Of a stretch of 64,000 nucleotides of DNA, positions 43,766 to 53,578 are shown piece by piece (the stretch's first letter is position 1; each line of letters begins with the position of its first letter). Position numbers and translations under genes: made by a program. The notes beneath the pieces were generated by a model, which had not been told where the DNA came from, searched no databases, and saw only the letters and a list, made by a program, of their open reading frames with translations. The stretch is from Bacillota bacterium (GTDB lineage Bacteria; Bacillota; UBA4882; UBA8346). The stretch lies in NCBI GenBank assembly GCA_029974635.1, contig JARKQY010000055.1, positions 1 through 64,000 of the forward strand, read 5' to 3'.

Positions 43766-45103
43766 ATGGGCAGATTAACAGGCGGGAAAATAATGGAGGT
43801 CGATCCCGGCAGTATTGGAGCGGAACTAGATTTGGAACCAGGGGATATTCTCCGCAAAATCAATGATACCGAAATTCGCGACCTCATCGATTATTTAATG
43901 TTAAGCGCTGAATCTGAAATCAAACTGGAAGTCATTAAAAAGTCGGGTGAGCTTCACCAAATTGAATTCGAAAAGGATCCGGAGGAACCTTTTGGATTGA
44001 CTTTTGAAGATGATATATTTGACGGCCTGAAGACTTGTTCGAACCATTGTATATTTTGCTTTGTGCATCAATTGCCGGCCAAGCAGCGGCCGTCTTTATA
44101 CGTGCGTGATGATGATTACCGGCTGTCGTTTCTGCAGGGAAGCTACATTACCTTGACGAATTTAACAGAGCAAGATTGGCGGCGAATTGAAAAATGGCGG
44201 TTGAGTCCGTTATATATTTCAGTGCACGCCACCCAACCGGATATACGTCAAAAAATATTGGGTTCCAAAGACGCCGTGAGCATTGTTGATCAATTACGGA
44301 GGTTGGGTAATGCCGGAATCACGCTTCATACCCAGGCTGTAATCTGTCCCGGTCTAAACGACGGTTCCGTATTGGAAGCCACCATTACGGAGCTCGCCGC
44401 AATTTGGCCGGCAGTTGCCAGCTTGGCGGTGGTACCGGTGGGTCTTACCAAAAATCGCCGGAACTTATTCCCGCTAAAACCGTTTACCAAAGAAGAGTCC
44501 ATCCCGGTTATCGATATAATTGAGTGTTTTCAAGATCATTTTTTAGAAAAATTCGGGACCCGGTTTGTATTTGCTGCAGACGAATGGTATATAGCGGCGG
44601 GTCAAGATTTTCCGGATGATGTGGAATATGAGGATTATTATCAGCTTGATAATGGAGTCGGGTTAATTCGCCGTTTTTTAACTCAATTCAAGGTTGCCTT
44701 TGGGGAGAATCTACTCAAATTACAAAAAATTCGGCAAAAAATGGTTGTTGTAACCGGCAAAGCCACTGCACGACTTTGGCGGGAAGTCTTGGATAATGTT
44801 AAAAGGTACTGTCCGGAAATGGAAATAGAAGTTTTGCAAGTGACCAATGGTTTTTTCGGATCTTCAGTAACGGTTACAGGGTTACTGGTGGGCGCCGATA
44901 TTATCGCAGCCATTGATACGCACCAGGCGAATTCCGGCGCAGTTTATCTGATTCCTCAAATCACTTTAAAGCGGGATCAGGATTTATTTTTGGATGGTGT
45001 TTCCGTGGCGGAGCTAAAAACGGCCTGCCGCCCCAAACGGATAGAGGTGGTTCCGGCAGACGCGGCGCAGTGGGTCAATTGGATAATAAATTATTTTACA
45101 TAA
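43766..45103 (+). CDS. DUF512 family radical SAM protein with N-terminal PDZ
   Basis: 445 residues. N-terminal PDZ-like segment (VDPGSIGAELDLEPGDILRKIND), then a radical-SAM domain with the cluster motif CSNHCIFCF (about 92-100) and the C-terminal DUF512 domain (LTGLLVGADI and FLDG region). The family is typical of anaerobic Bacillota and Actinobacteria and usually sits directly before der, as here. The substrate is unknown; the conserved linkage to Der and GpsA suggests a ribosome- or envelope-related function. Confidence 0.88.
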   Translation: MGRLTGGKIMEVDPGSIGAELDLEPGDILRKINDTEIRDLIDYLMLSAESEIKLEVIKKSGELHQIEFEKDPEEPFGLTFEDDIFDGLKTCSNHCIFCFVHQLPAKQRPSLYVRDDDYRLSFLQGSYITLTNLTEQDWRRIEKWRLSPLYISVHATQPDIRQKILGSKDAVSIVDQLRRLGNAGITLHTQAVICPGLNDGSVLEATITELAAIWPAVASLAVVPVGLTKNRRNLFPLKPFTKEESIPVIDIIECFQDHFLEKFGTRFVFAADEWYIAAGQDFPDDVEYEDYYQLDNGVGLIRRFLTQFKVAFGENLLKLQKIRQKMVVVTGKATARLWREVLDNVKRYCPEMEIEVLQVTNGFFGSSVTVTGLLVGADIIAAIDTHQANSGAVYLIPQITLKRDQDLFLDGVSVAELKTACRPKRIEVVPADAAQWVNWIINYFT

Positions 45104-45119
45104 GGATGTGTGTTCCGTT

Positions 45120-46433
45120 TTGGCAAGAACCGTAATTGCAATAGTAGGAAGGCCTAACGTTGGCAAATCCACTCTTTTTAACCGGATCGTCGGGCAAAGA
45201 TTGGCTATTGTCGAAGATACGCCGGGAGTAACCCGTGATCGGATTTATGCCAATTGTCATTGGTTGAACCATGAATTTTTATTGATTGATACCGGCGGAA
45301 TAACGGATGAGCGTGACCCGATTCAACTGCAGATTCGCAAACAGGTGGAGGTTGCCGTTGCCGAAGCGGATATCATCATTATGGTGGTAGACGGCAGGCA
45401 ACCGCTTACGGCCTTTGATGACCAAGTGACTACTTTGTTACGTAAGGCAAATAAGCCGGTAGTACTTGCGGTTAATAAGATCGAACACTTTAATATCCAG
45501 ATTAATCCTGAAGTCTACAGTCTCGGATTTGGGGAACCCATTCAAATATCCGGTGAACACGGTAAAAATATCGGTGACCTTTTAGATGCCGCTTTGGCAT
45601 TTAGTCCGCAGGAACCGGAGGAGACCGATCCGGACGCAATCAGGGTAACGGTTGTAGGGCGGCCCAACGCCGGTAAATCATCCCTGGTAAATGCCATATT
45701 GGGTAAAGAACGCCTGATTGTTACCGATATACCGGGAACAACCCGGGATTCCATTGATACGCCATTCACAATCGGCGACAAACATTATTTATTGGTGGAT
45801 ACTGCCGGCATACGGCGCAAGTCCAAAGTGGATACCTCGGTGGAGTATTATAGCGTTTTACGGGCTTTAAAGGCGGTGGAGCGGTCGGATGTAGTGCTCC
45901 TGGTGATAGATGCATCGGGTGAAATTTCAGATCAAGATTTGAAAATCGGCGGAATCATCAAAAACACCGGTAAAGCGTGTATTATTGTGGTAAATAAATG
46001 GGACTTGCTGGATGAATCCGAAAAAACAGCGGAACAATTCCGCAAGGAAATAGGGCGGCAGTTCGACTTTTTGGAATATGCGCCGGTACTGTTTATTTCC
46101 GCTAAAACGGGGCACCATTTGCCAAAATTATTACCGCTGATAAATCAAGTAATGGCAAATTATTTGCTGCGAATTTCAACCAATAAATTAAATCAGGTGA
46201 TTGGTGACGCCATAGCTATGCATCATCCTCCCTCCAATAAAGGGCGTCTTTTCAAAATATACTATACCACGCAAACGGCGGTTAAACCTCCTACATTTCT
46301 TTTTACGGTAAGTGATCCCGATGGTTTTCATTTTTCTTACCGAAGATATTTAGAGAATCGATTGCGGGAGGAGTTTGATTTCATAGGAACCCCACTGAAA
46401 TTCGAAACAAGGGTAAAAACAAAAACGGACTAG
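45120..46433 (+). CDS. der: Ribosome-associated GTPase Der (EngA)
   Basis: 437 residues from TTG 45120 (MARTVIAIVGRPNVGKS), with AAGGATG 11 nt upstream; a GTG at 45108 overlaps that site. Two GTPase domains in tandem: GRPNVGKST/DTGG and GRPNAGKSS/DTAGI, each with an NK-D motif (NKIE in the first, NKWD in the second), and a KH-like C-terminus. Needed for late 50S maturation. It lies 16 bp after the DUF512 gene. Confidence 0.95.
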   Translation: MARTVIAIVGRPNVGKSTLFNRIVGQRLAIVEDTPGVTRDRIYANCHWLNHEFLLIDTGGITDERDPIQLQIRKQVEVAVAEADIIIMVVDGRQPLTAFDDQVTTLLRKANKPVVLAVNKIEHFNIQINPEVYSLGFGEPIQISGEHGKNIGDLLDAALAFSPQEPEETDPDAIRVTVVGRPNAGKSSLVNAILGKERLIVTDIPGTTRDSIDTPFTIGDKHYLLVDTAGIRRKSKVDTSVEYYSVLRALKAVERSDVVLLVIDASGEISDQDLKIGGIIKNTGKACIIVVNKWDLLDESEKTAEQFRKEIGRQFDFLEYAPVLFISAKTGHHLPKLLPLINQVMANYLLRISTNKLNQVIGDAIAMHHPPSNKGRLFKIYYTTQTAVKPPTFLFTVSDPDGFHFSYRRYLENRLREEFDFIGTPLKFETRVKTKTD

Positions 46434-46593
46434 GAGTCTGTATGGGCAATAGGTTTTCGAAGCATATTTTAGTATATAGTAACATGATCTAACGCCAAAA
46501 ATATTCTGGTTCTATGCGGTAAAAAGTGTTACTCGCACGGAATCCTAATAAACTAAAAAGCGCGTTTTGGGCGCGGCAACAGGAGTGAAATCA

Positions 46594-47229
46594 GTGTTGG
46601 TATTAATATTAAAAATTATTGTAGTATCGGTTGTCAGCTATTTAATTGGTTCGATTACGACAGGCGATGTAATCGCCCGGATCAAAAAGGTAAATCTGCG
46701 GGGGCAAGGCAGCGGTAATGTTGGAGCTACAAATGTTTACCGGACTATGGGGTATACGCCGGGAATTATTGTATTGGTAGGCGATACCTTAAAGGGGGTT
46801 ATCGCTGTAATACTCGGAAATATTATCGGAAAGGTTAACGGTTTTGATATCAATATATTGACGGGAGTTTTGGCGATTATCGGTCATAATTGGCCTGTTT
46901 TTGCCAAATTCAAGGGAGGTAAAGGAGTTGCGGTCACTCTTGGCGTTGCCATTGCCATGACTCCGGCTACTTTATACATACTTATACCGGTCTGGGCATT
47001 GGTTTTTGTTTGTTTTGGCTATGTGTCGTTAGCTTCGCTGATTACTGTTTTTTGTTATCCATTTATGGTTTACGGGTTTTATCAAAATGAAAACTATATT
47101 TATAAGATAATTTTTGCAGTTATAGTTGCAATCATGATGATTTACCAACATCGATCCAATATCTCCCGTCTCATCAAAGGCGAGGAACATCGGATACTTT
47201 ATCAAAAGAAAAAGGGGCCGAATTCATGA
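46594..47229 (+). CDS. plsY: Glycerol-3-phosphate acyltransferase PlsY
   Basis: 211 residues from GTG 46594 (AGGAG 8 nt upstream; a TTG at 46567 precedes this site). Five or more helices with the three PlsY motifs: SYLIGSITTGD, the glycine-rich RGQGSGNVGATNVYR, and GHNWPVFAKFKGGKG. It acylates glycerol 3-phosphate from acyl phosphate at the membrane. The stop overlaps gpsA by 4 bp, so substrate supply and first acylation are coupled. Confidence 0.95.
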   Translation: MLVLILKIIVVSVVSYLIGSITTGDVIARIKKVNLRGQGSGNVGATNVYRTMGYTPGIIVLVGDTLKGVIAVILGNIIGKVNGFDINILTGVLAIIGHNWPVFAKFKGGKGVAVTLGVAIAMTPATLYILIPVWALVFVCFGYVSLASLITVFCYPFMVYGFYQNENYIYKIIFAVIVAIMMIYQHRSNISRLIKGEEHRILYQKKKGPNS

Positions 47230-48254
47230 TTGGTGTTATTGGTGCTGGAGGATGGGGTACGGCTTTAGCGAAACTTTGCGCTGAAAAAGGTTTTCCAGTG
47301 GCCTTATGGGCAATGGAAGAGGAAGTAGCAAGCGAGATTAACAATCAACACACCAACCAAGTTTTTTTGCCGGGAATAAGGTTACCGGAGTCGATCCATG
47401 CAAGTACATCCATCGCCGAGGTCGTCTCCCAAAAGAACTATATAATTACGGCGGTTCCCAGTAAGTGGCTGCGTCATGTGGTACGGAAGATGGCGTCTTT
47501 TGTTGGTGAACAAACCGTAATTATAAGTGTAACCAAAGGTTTGGAAGTTGATAGTTATAAAACCATGTCTGCAGTTATAACGGAGGAAATCCCCCAGATT
47601 AACCCGAATGCAATTGTATCTTTATCGGGTCCAAATCACGCGGAGGAGGTGGCCCGCAATATTCCATCGGTAACTGTGGTTGCAACACCGGCTTTATATT
47701 ATGCTGAAAAAGTGCAAGATTTGTTAGTCACCCCGTTATTCAGAGTTTATACCAATCCTGACCGCATCGGGGTGCAACTCGGAGGCGCGCTGAAAAATGT
47801 AATTGCATTGGCCGCCGGCATTTCCGACGGTTTGGGATTTGGCGACAATACCAAAGCAGCCTTGATAACCCGTGGTTTGGTGGAAATCGCCCGGTTGGGA
47901 ACGGCGCTTGGAGCGCAAACTCCTACTTTTTCCGGTTTATCGGGTACGGGCGATCTATTTGTGACCGCTTCCAGCGTTCACAGCCGCAATTCATGGGCCG
48001 GGAGGGAATTGGGCAAAGGGAAAACCCTGGCGGAAATTACCGGTTCCACCCGGATGATCATCGAAGGTGTTACCACCGCCGAAGCTGCTTATAAGCTTGC
48101 CCAACAATTGAAGGTGGAGTTGCCGATTACTTCGATTACGTATCATATTTTATTTGACGGACTATCTCCCAAGGAGGGAGTGGGTCATTTAATGGAAAGA
48201 AGTCCCATTCACGAGATGGAAGAGACGATAACCGGCACGTACGTTTGGGAATAA
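47226..48254 (+). CDS. gpsA: NAD(P)-dependent glycerol-3-phosphate dehydrogenase
   Basis: 342 residues. Rossmann motif VIGAGGWGTALA at the N-terminus, GLSGTGDLFVTASS-type motif (about 237-250) and the catalytic lysine region GALKNVIALAAGISDG. It reduces DHAP to sn-glycerol 3-phosphate, used by PlsY encoded just upstream. ATGA overlap with plsY. A strong terminator ends the unit. Confidence 0.96.
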   Translation: MIGVIGAGGWGTALAKLCAEKGFPVALWAMEEEVASEINNQHTNQVFLPGIRLPESIHASTSIAEVVSQKNYIITAVPSKWLRHVVRKMASFVGEQTVIISVTKGLEVDSYKTMSAVITEEIPQINPNAIVSLSGPNHAEEVARNIPSVTVVATPALYYAEKVQDLLVTPLFRVYTNPDRIGVQLGGALKNVIALAAGISDGLGFGDNTKAALITRGLVEIARLGTALGAQTPTFSGLSGTGDLFVTASSVHSRNSWAGRELGKGKTLAEITGSTRMIIEGVTTAEAAYKLAQQLKVELPITSITYHILFDGLSPKEGVGHLMERSPIHEMEETITGTYVWE

Positions 48255-48267
48255 TTGATTTTTGATT

Positions 48268-48325
48268 AAAAAAGCAGATCATGTAGATCTCGTTTTTGAA
48301 CGAATTCCACATGGCCTGCTTTTTT
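48268..48325 (+). terminator. gpsA terminator
   Basis: AAAAAAGCAG (48268-48277) with CTGCTTTTTT (48316-48325), with inner CATGT/ACATG pairing and a CGTTTTTGAACG tip. Long, well paired and ending in T. Confidence 0.85.
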
Positions 48326-48390
48326 ATTGGCTCTGTTCCGAACAATTGTTGAGGAATTTGAGCGTAATTCTGTCCCCACATCTGCTCTTC

Positions 48391-48434
48391 TGAATTTTAT
48401 TCTGTAAATTCTAAATCCTGTAAATCCTGATTCG
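48391..48434. repeat. Dispersed AATCCTGT-type repeat
   Basis: TTCTGTAAATTCTAAATCC followed by TGTAAATCCTGATTC. It lies between gpsA and the GH8 gene end. Confidence 0.6.
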
Positions 48435-48445
48435 TTTTTAGGCTC

Positions 48446-50902
48446 TTACCTTGGCGCCCACCAGTTGCCGGAGATGAATAGCATGCAAAGCAGGTTAATG
48501 CTGTCTCCATAGTAACCGGATTTCCAATTCCGCATAATGCTCCAGCCTTGATTAAGATAGCTCTGATTGGAAACGTCTATAATGCTAGCCGCCATGAACG
48601 GCGCGGTAAAAGCGGAACTACTGTAAGAAACTAATGGGGTACCGTCCAGTTTATAACCGGCTACAATATTCGACGGATTACTGCCGGTCCTATTTTTTAA
48701 CCAGGTCAACATTTTTGTACAAGCATTCTTTGCGCCGACTGTCCCGAAGTGGGCATAATCCATGGCAATTCGCCATGGGAAACGGCAGGAGTTCCAGGAA
48801 TAGTCATCATCAGTATCAGCCTCGAGAAAATAGGGCGGCGCAGGCTGTGGTGGATTCCCGACGATGAAATCCGGCATCAGTCCGGTGTTTGGAGCGTAAT
48901 TGCTAGTAATCTGCGTAATTAGATTATACGTCGTATTGGCGGCATTGAGCCAGAAACTGTCGTTAGTTGCGGCATTGTAGCAGCGAAAATGGGCGGTCAT
49001 CCAATCGGAAGCCCGGGTATTATATTGGTTGGTGCTCCAGTCCCCAAGCAGGGTCCGGTAGGTGGAGGTACTCATGTCGCTCACTTTTAAACCGTTGGTG
49101 ATGATGCGTCTGGCCTCTTCCAAGTAATTTACAGTTCCGTTTGAACCCCATTGGTAATGGGCCAGCAGCAGGGCATAGGCGATGTCCATATCCCCATCGG
49201 TAGCGCTGCCTTGATCATACTGAGTCAACTCGGTATTGTGGATCACCCAGGACATTAAATGGCTGTTTCCGGTGCTCCGGTGTTTGTTATACATATTATA
49301 CATACCATCAAAATACTGCTTCGCCTGGTTGTCATAACCGGCCATCAGGGCAAAAATGATCATACCGTAGCCGTGGGCTTCGGAAGTGGTCTTTTCATTG
49401 CCATCCCCGCCGGTTCCTTTCATTTCCACATAGTAGCCGCCGCCGGGAGTAGTTCCGTTGGAGGCTCTTACATATTGATTCTTCCAATAATCATAATAAG
49501 ACTTAATTATATTGTTCATATCAGTTTGGGTTACGTTATTCGGTTTAATGCACCCGGCAAAATCTAAACTTTGGGGAAACGGTTTATGTATACCGCTAAT
49601 TGGAGGAGTCGTCGGTGTGGGCGTTGATGTAGCGGTAGGTGTCGGAGTCACTGTTACCGTCCGGGTCGGTGTGGGCGTTCCCGAACTAGCGCTATATATT
49701 TCAAACTCCCATAACGAATAACCCCAGGCAGTACCGCGAATGGTGCTGTATACCCTTACGTACCTGGCATTGACTGCTGTAAAGTTAATCGTTATTACAC
49801 CAGCCGTGCCTGTTGTGGTTGACCATACCGTGCTCCAATTCGATGCATCAATCGATGTCTGGATCTGATATGCCGCCGCATACGCAGCTTCCCAGTTAAG
49901 CTTTACTTGGCTTACCGAATACATTGCTCCGAGATCCACGGAAATCCATTGCGGATCCGAATAGGCGGAAGCCCAACGGGTTCCAGTATTACCATCAACT
50001 GCAGCACTGGCCGGATAAGAAGCATTCTCAACGGAGGAGGAAGTTGCCGTTTTATTTAATGCCAAATTACCTCCAGGGATAGGTGTTGCCGTCCGGGTCG
50101 GAGTCGGTGTCGCAGTAGCTGCCCTAGTCGGGGTTGGCGTAGCCGTAGCCGTTCGGGTCGGAGTCGGGGTAGTTGAATCGGCGCCGTATACTTCAAACTC
50201 CCATAATGAGTATCCATAAGAAGTCGCGCGTACAGTACCGTAGATTCTTACATATCTGGCGCTGGACGTTGTAAAGTTAATGGTTATGCTCCCGCCCGCG
50301 CCGCTGCTGGTTGACCAAACATTGGTCCAATTAGAGGCGTTATTGGATACCTGGATCTGGTAAGACCGCGCATAAGCGGCTTCCCAATTAAGCCTGACCT
50401 GGTTAATCGAGTACGAAGCGCCTAAATCCACATAAATCCATTGGGGGTCGGAAAACGCCGAAGACCAACGGGTTCCGGTATTAGCGTCAACTGCGGCGCT
50501 TGCTGGGTAAGAGGCCTCTTCGGTGGAGGATGCGGTTACCGGTTTGTTTAGCGCCAAATTACCGCCGGAAATAATAGGCGTTGGAGTTGATGTCACGGTT
50601 CGAGTGGGAGTCGGTGTCACAGGCTGTGTAGGAGTGGGTGTTACGGATCGGGTAGGGGTAGGGGTTGATGTACCGGTAGCTGAAGGAGTAGCGATTTCCT
50701 GCCATAAGGCCGGAACATTCGGAGGCTCCCAGCCGGTCAGCGAAGTGTGACTTTGAAGACACTGATAAGTTTTGCCATTGTAGCTCACCTGATCCGTTAC
50801 TTGATATGGCGTGTTAGGCGCCCATGCCGAAACGGCCGAAACAACGGTAAAACAGGCAAGGATCAAAATTATGCCAACTACTGATATGAGAACTTTCTTC
50901 AT
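48446..50902 (-). CDS. Secreted multimodular glycoside hydrolase family 8 enzyme
   Basis: 818 residues. Signal peptide (1-26); a CBM5/12-type chitin-binding module (about 27-70; YQVTDQVSYNGKTYQCLQSH); a Thr/Pro linker; two F5/8-type C (discoidin-like) domains (about 116-242 and 284-405), each opening NLALNK and ending YGYSLWEFE; Thr/Pro linkers; and a GH8 catalytic domain (about 440-818). The GH8 signature ATDGDMDIAYALLLAHYQWG is complete, and the proton donor should be the Glu of TTSEAHGYG. GH8 includes endoglucanases, chitosanases and xylanases; the chitin-binding module leans to chitosan or cellulose, not settled. GGAGGG precedes the ATG. No sortase or S-layer anchor is seen. Confidence 0.9.
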   Translation of the reverse strand: MKKVLISVVGIILILACFTVVSAVSAWAPNTPYQVTDQVSYNGKTYQCLQSHTSLTGWEPPNVPALWQEIATPSATGTSTPTPTRSVTPTPTQPVTPTPTRTVTSTPTPIISGGNLALNKPVTASSTEEASYPASAAVDANTGTRWSSAFSDPQWIYVDLGASYSINQVRLNWEAAYARSYQIQVSNNASNWTNVWSTSSGAGGSITINFTTSSARYVRIYGTVRATSYGYSLWEFEVYGADSTTPTPTRTATATPTPTRAATATPTPTRTATPIPGGNLALNKTATSSSVENASYPASAAVDGNTGTRWASAYSDPQWISVDLGAMYSVSQVKLNWEAAYAAAYQIQTSIDASNWSTVWSTTTGTAGVITINFTAVNARYVRVYSTIRGTAWGYSLWEFEIYSASSGTPTPTRTVTVTPTPTATSTPTPTTPPISGIHKPFPQSLDFAGCIKPNNVTQTDMNNIIKSYYDYWKNQYVRASNGTTPGGGYYVEMKGTGGDGNEKTTSEAHGYGMIIFALMAGYDNQAKQYFDGMYNMYNKHRSTGNSHLMSWVIHNTELTQYDQGSATDGDMDIAYALLLAHYQWGSNGTVNYLEEARRIITNGLKVSDMSTSTYRTLLGDWSTNQYNTRASDWMTAHFRCYNAATNDSFWLNAANTTYNLITQITSNYAPNTGLMPDFIVGNPPQPAPPYFLEADTDDDYSWNSCRFPWRIAMDYAHFGTVGAKNACTKMLTWLKNRTGSNPSNIVAGYKLDGTPLVSYSSSAFTAPFMAASIIDVSNQSYLNQGWSIMRNWKSGYYGDSINLLCMLFISGNWWAPR

Positions 50903-51173
50903 CTTACATTTTACCCTCCTTGTTTTTAGCGTTTTTTGGATTGGACCTTGAGTTTTCTCGGATCCAACATGGATACAAAGCTAAATAATGTGGTACCCAT
51001 TGATTCAAATATTACATTAACAATTCGTAAATATCAATACGATGAAATCGTTTTTAATTATGATTTTTTTAAATAATCTCACATTTCCCTTTTTTAAGCT
51101 TTATTTGTGAATGATTCTTACAGCAATTAATTTCGGGGAGACAAAAAGAGACCATAGAGAGACCATATAGATA

Positions 51174-51306
51174 TTATTTTGGCACCCACCAGTTTCCGGA
51201 GATGAGCAGCATGCAGAGGAGGCTGATGCTGTCTCCATAGTAACTGATACGGCCGGCAAGGAGGACAATTATACCAAAGTATTAATATAGGAACTCTCTT
51301 CATCAT
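51174..51306 (-). pseudogene. Remnant of a second GH8 glycosidase gene
   Basis: The start (ATG 51306 or 51303, MKRVPILIL, with the same GGAGGGT leader as the intact gene) runs, after about 15 codons and a frame change, into YYGDSISLLCMLLISGNWWVPK, which is the last 22 codons of the GH8 gene at 48446 with few changes (YYGDSINLLCMLFISGNWWAPR there). Everything between, over 2 kb, is missing. This is a paralogue collapsed by internal deletion. The retained upstream text also resembles the intact gene's leader. Confidence 0.85.
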
Positions 51307-51804
51307 GTAGACTAACCCTCCTTTGTTTTTTGGTTTGGATTCCGATGTGTTCATAGTTATTAAAAGTTAGTAATTCTTAATATACTAAGTACCATTGATT
51401 ATCAAAAAGATCTAGAAAAATGAAGCCTAAAATCCAGCCGCTTTATTTCATGCGGTTTAATAAGTGTAGTATTTTTAGGAACCGCCTTAAGAAACTTACG
51501 ATATTTTCCTCAAATCCATAGTAATATTGGCATGGAGTTTCCAATATATATTATTGGTAAGATTGATAGGCGGGATATATTGGGAATGGGGCTGTAAATA
51601 CCATAATAATCCATAGCGATTAAAATATTAAAGAATTCATATAAAAATGCAAACATTATCAGGAGTTTTGGATATAAAGGGGGGATGAATAATCCCAGAG
51701 CGACGGTCCGCCATGAAAATATTACAAGCCCATGAATAAGCCCTACTAAGGGCACGGTGATATTTTCATACCATTTGTAAATTAGCGAAAAGGGGGGATA
51801 AAAA
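51307..51804. other. Region between GH8 remnant and spoIVA
   Basis: 498 bp, AT-rich. On the - strand, 51510-51755 and further in-frame upstream encode a strongly hydrophobic stretch (HGLVIFSWRTVALGLFIPPL, LLIMFAFLYEFFNILIAMDY) like a membrane-protein fragment, but without a start or ribosome-binding site. It may be a decayed gene or chance. The + strand part near 51767 (CATACCAT, 30 nt before spoIVA) resembles a sigma-E -10; no matching -35 is seen. The spoIVA site GGGGGG follows. Confidence 0.35.
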
Positions 51805-53283
51805 ATGGAGAGGTTTGATATCTATGAAGATATCGCCGAACGTACCGGTGGAGATATTTATATCGGAGTAGTTGGTCCGGTGCGTACAGGGAAGTCAACA
51901 TTTATAAAGAAATTTATGGAACAAACGGTAATACCCAATATTGTAAATTACTATGACCATCAACGGGCTCAAGATGAATTGCCCCAAAGCGGGAGCGGTC
52001 GAACGATCATGACCACCGAGCCGAAATTCGTTCCCAGCGAAGCAGTAGAAGTAAAAATCGGAGAGAATATCTTTTTTAAAGTACGATTGGTCGATTGTGT
52101 GGGATATGCAGTTGAGGGTGCTCAAGGTTTTGAAGATGAGAGTGGACCCAGATTGGTGATTACGCCTTGGCAGGATACCCCGGTCAGTTTTGTGGAAGCT
52201 GCTGAAATGGGGACCCAAAAAGTCATTAATGACCACTCCACAGTGGGATTGGTGGTTGTTACGGATGGAACAATTACCGACCTGCCGCGGGCGGCTTATG
52301 TCCAATCTGAAGAAAGGGTAATCAATGAGCTGACTAGCTTGGGCAAACCGTTTATCGTGATTTTGAACACCATCTATCCCGATCGTGACGAAACTTTTGC
52401 GCTGGCCAGGGAACTCAGCGCAAAATACCGGGTACCGGTGCTTCCCGTGGATTGTTTGCATTTAAATACGCGCCAAATTGAAAATATTCTTTCGGAATTA
52501 CTCTATATGTTCCCAGTTCGGGAGATTCAGGTGGATTTCCCAAGATGGATTGAAGAATTGGAAACTAACCATTGGTTGCGTTCCCGGTTTGAAGGTGCCG
52601 TTTACTCGGCTGTAACTGATGTCAATAAAGTACGGGATATCGATGCGCTGGTTGAATCGTTAAAACAAGTTGGCGATGTCCGTAATGTAACGGTAAACCA
52701 GATCGATCTCGGGCAGGGCTCTGCAGCGGTTGAAATTCATTCGGATCGGGAGTTGTTTTATAAAGTATTGGAGGAACTATCAGGGTTTACTGTTTCCGGG
52801 GATCATCATTTGCTGAAAATGATGAAAGAACTGTCAGTGGCCAAACGCGAATATGATAAACTTGCCGATGCTTTGCAAAAGGTTAAGGAAAGCGGTTATG
52901 GCATAGTTCAGCCGATACTTACCGAATTAACGCTTGCGGAGCCCGAGTTAATAAGGCACGGCAGCCGTTTTGGGGTGAAGCTGAAAGCCAGCGCGCCTTC
53001 AATCCACTTGATCAAGGTCGATATCATGACGGAGATTTCTCCGATTGTTGGCACGGAAAAACAGGGCGAGGAATTCGTCCGGTATCTTACGGAGGAGTTT
53101 GAAAAAGATCCTTCCCGGATTTGGGAGACCGACTTCTTCGGCAAGTCCATGCATGACTTATTGAAAGAAGGAATCCAGTCCAAACTTACCCGGATGCCGG
53201 AAAACGCTCAGGAAAAACTGCAGGAAACCCTGACCAAAATTATAAATGAAGGCAGCGGGGGCTTAATTTGTATTATTCTCTAA
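51805..53283 (+). CDS. spoIVA: Stage IV sporulation protein A, spore-coat ATPase
   Basis: 492 residues, full length. N-terminal TRAFAC-type ATPase domain with Walker A GPVRTGKST (about 24-32), sensor region TTEPKFVPSEA, and VDCVGYAVEGAQG. Middle and C-terminal regions follow, ending in the conserved tail GGLICIIL needed for docking on the forespore membrane. SpoIVA polymerises as the basement layer of the spore coat, so the organism makes, or descends from makers of, endospores. In Bacillus it is sigma-E controlled. ATG after GGGGGG. A terminator follows. Confidence 0.97.
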   Translation: MERFDIYEDIAERTGGDIYIGVVGPVRTGKSTFIKKFMEQTVIPNIVNYYDHQRAQDELPQSGSGRTIMTTEPKFVPSEAVEVKIGENIFFKVRLVDCVGYAVEGAQGFEDESGPRLVITPWQDTPVSFVEAAEMGTQKVINDHSTVGLVVVTDGTITDLPRAAYVQSEERVINELTSLGKPFIVILNTIYPDRDETFALARELSAKYRVPVLPVDCLHLNTRQIENILSELLYMFPVREIQVDFPRWIEELETNHWLRSRFEGAVYSAVTDVNKVRDIDALVESLKQVGDVRNVTVNQIDLGQGSAAVEIHSDRELFYKVLEELSGFTVSGDHHLLKMMKELSVAKREYDKLADALQKVKESGYGIVQPILTELTLAEPELIRHGSRFGVKLKASAPSIHLIKVDIMTEISPIVGTEKQGEEFVRYLTEEFEKDPSRIWETDFFGKSMHDLLKEGIQSKLTRMPENAQEKLQETLTKIINEGSGGLICIIL

Positions 53284-53318
53284 TCCAGTCCGCTCCCCAA
53301 AATCTACCCTTGGTTTGC

Positions 53319-53347
53319 AAAACCTCCTGTTAAATACGGGAGGTTTT
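53319..53347 (+). terminator. spoIVA terminator
   Basis: AAAACCTCC/GGAGGTTTT perfect 9-bp stem (53319-53327 with 53339-53347), with the T run forming part of the arm. Confidence 0.8.
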
Positions 53348-53370
53348 CAGTTAGTCCCGGGCTGTGTTTT

Positions 53371-53457
53371 AATCCAGTAAATCCCGTGAATCGTGGTCTG
53401 CTCTTATGATTTTAATCCTGAAATCTCGTTAATCCTGAGAATCTTGGTCAAAAATGT
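53371..53457. repeat. Dispersed AATCCTG-type repeat, longest copy
   Basis: AATCCAGTAAATCCCGTGAA, then TTTTAATCCTGAAATC, GTTAATCCTGAGAATC and TTGGTCAAAAA in a row: at least four diverged 12-13-bp units. It lies between spoIVA and the HU gene. Confidence 0.65.
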
Positions 53458-53578
53458 GGCTGTTTTTGGTTTGAAAAGCGGGAAATAAGGGAAGAATCTA
53501 GATTATATCAGTGCCAGTCATATTTGGAGAATAACCATAAGGAAAATCAGTTTATTTTTTAAAAGGAGGTGAACCTAG

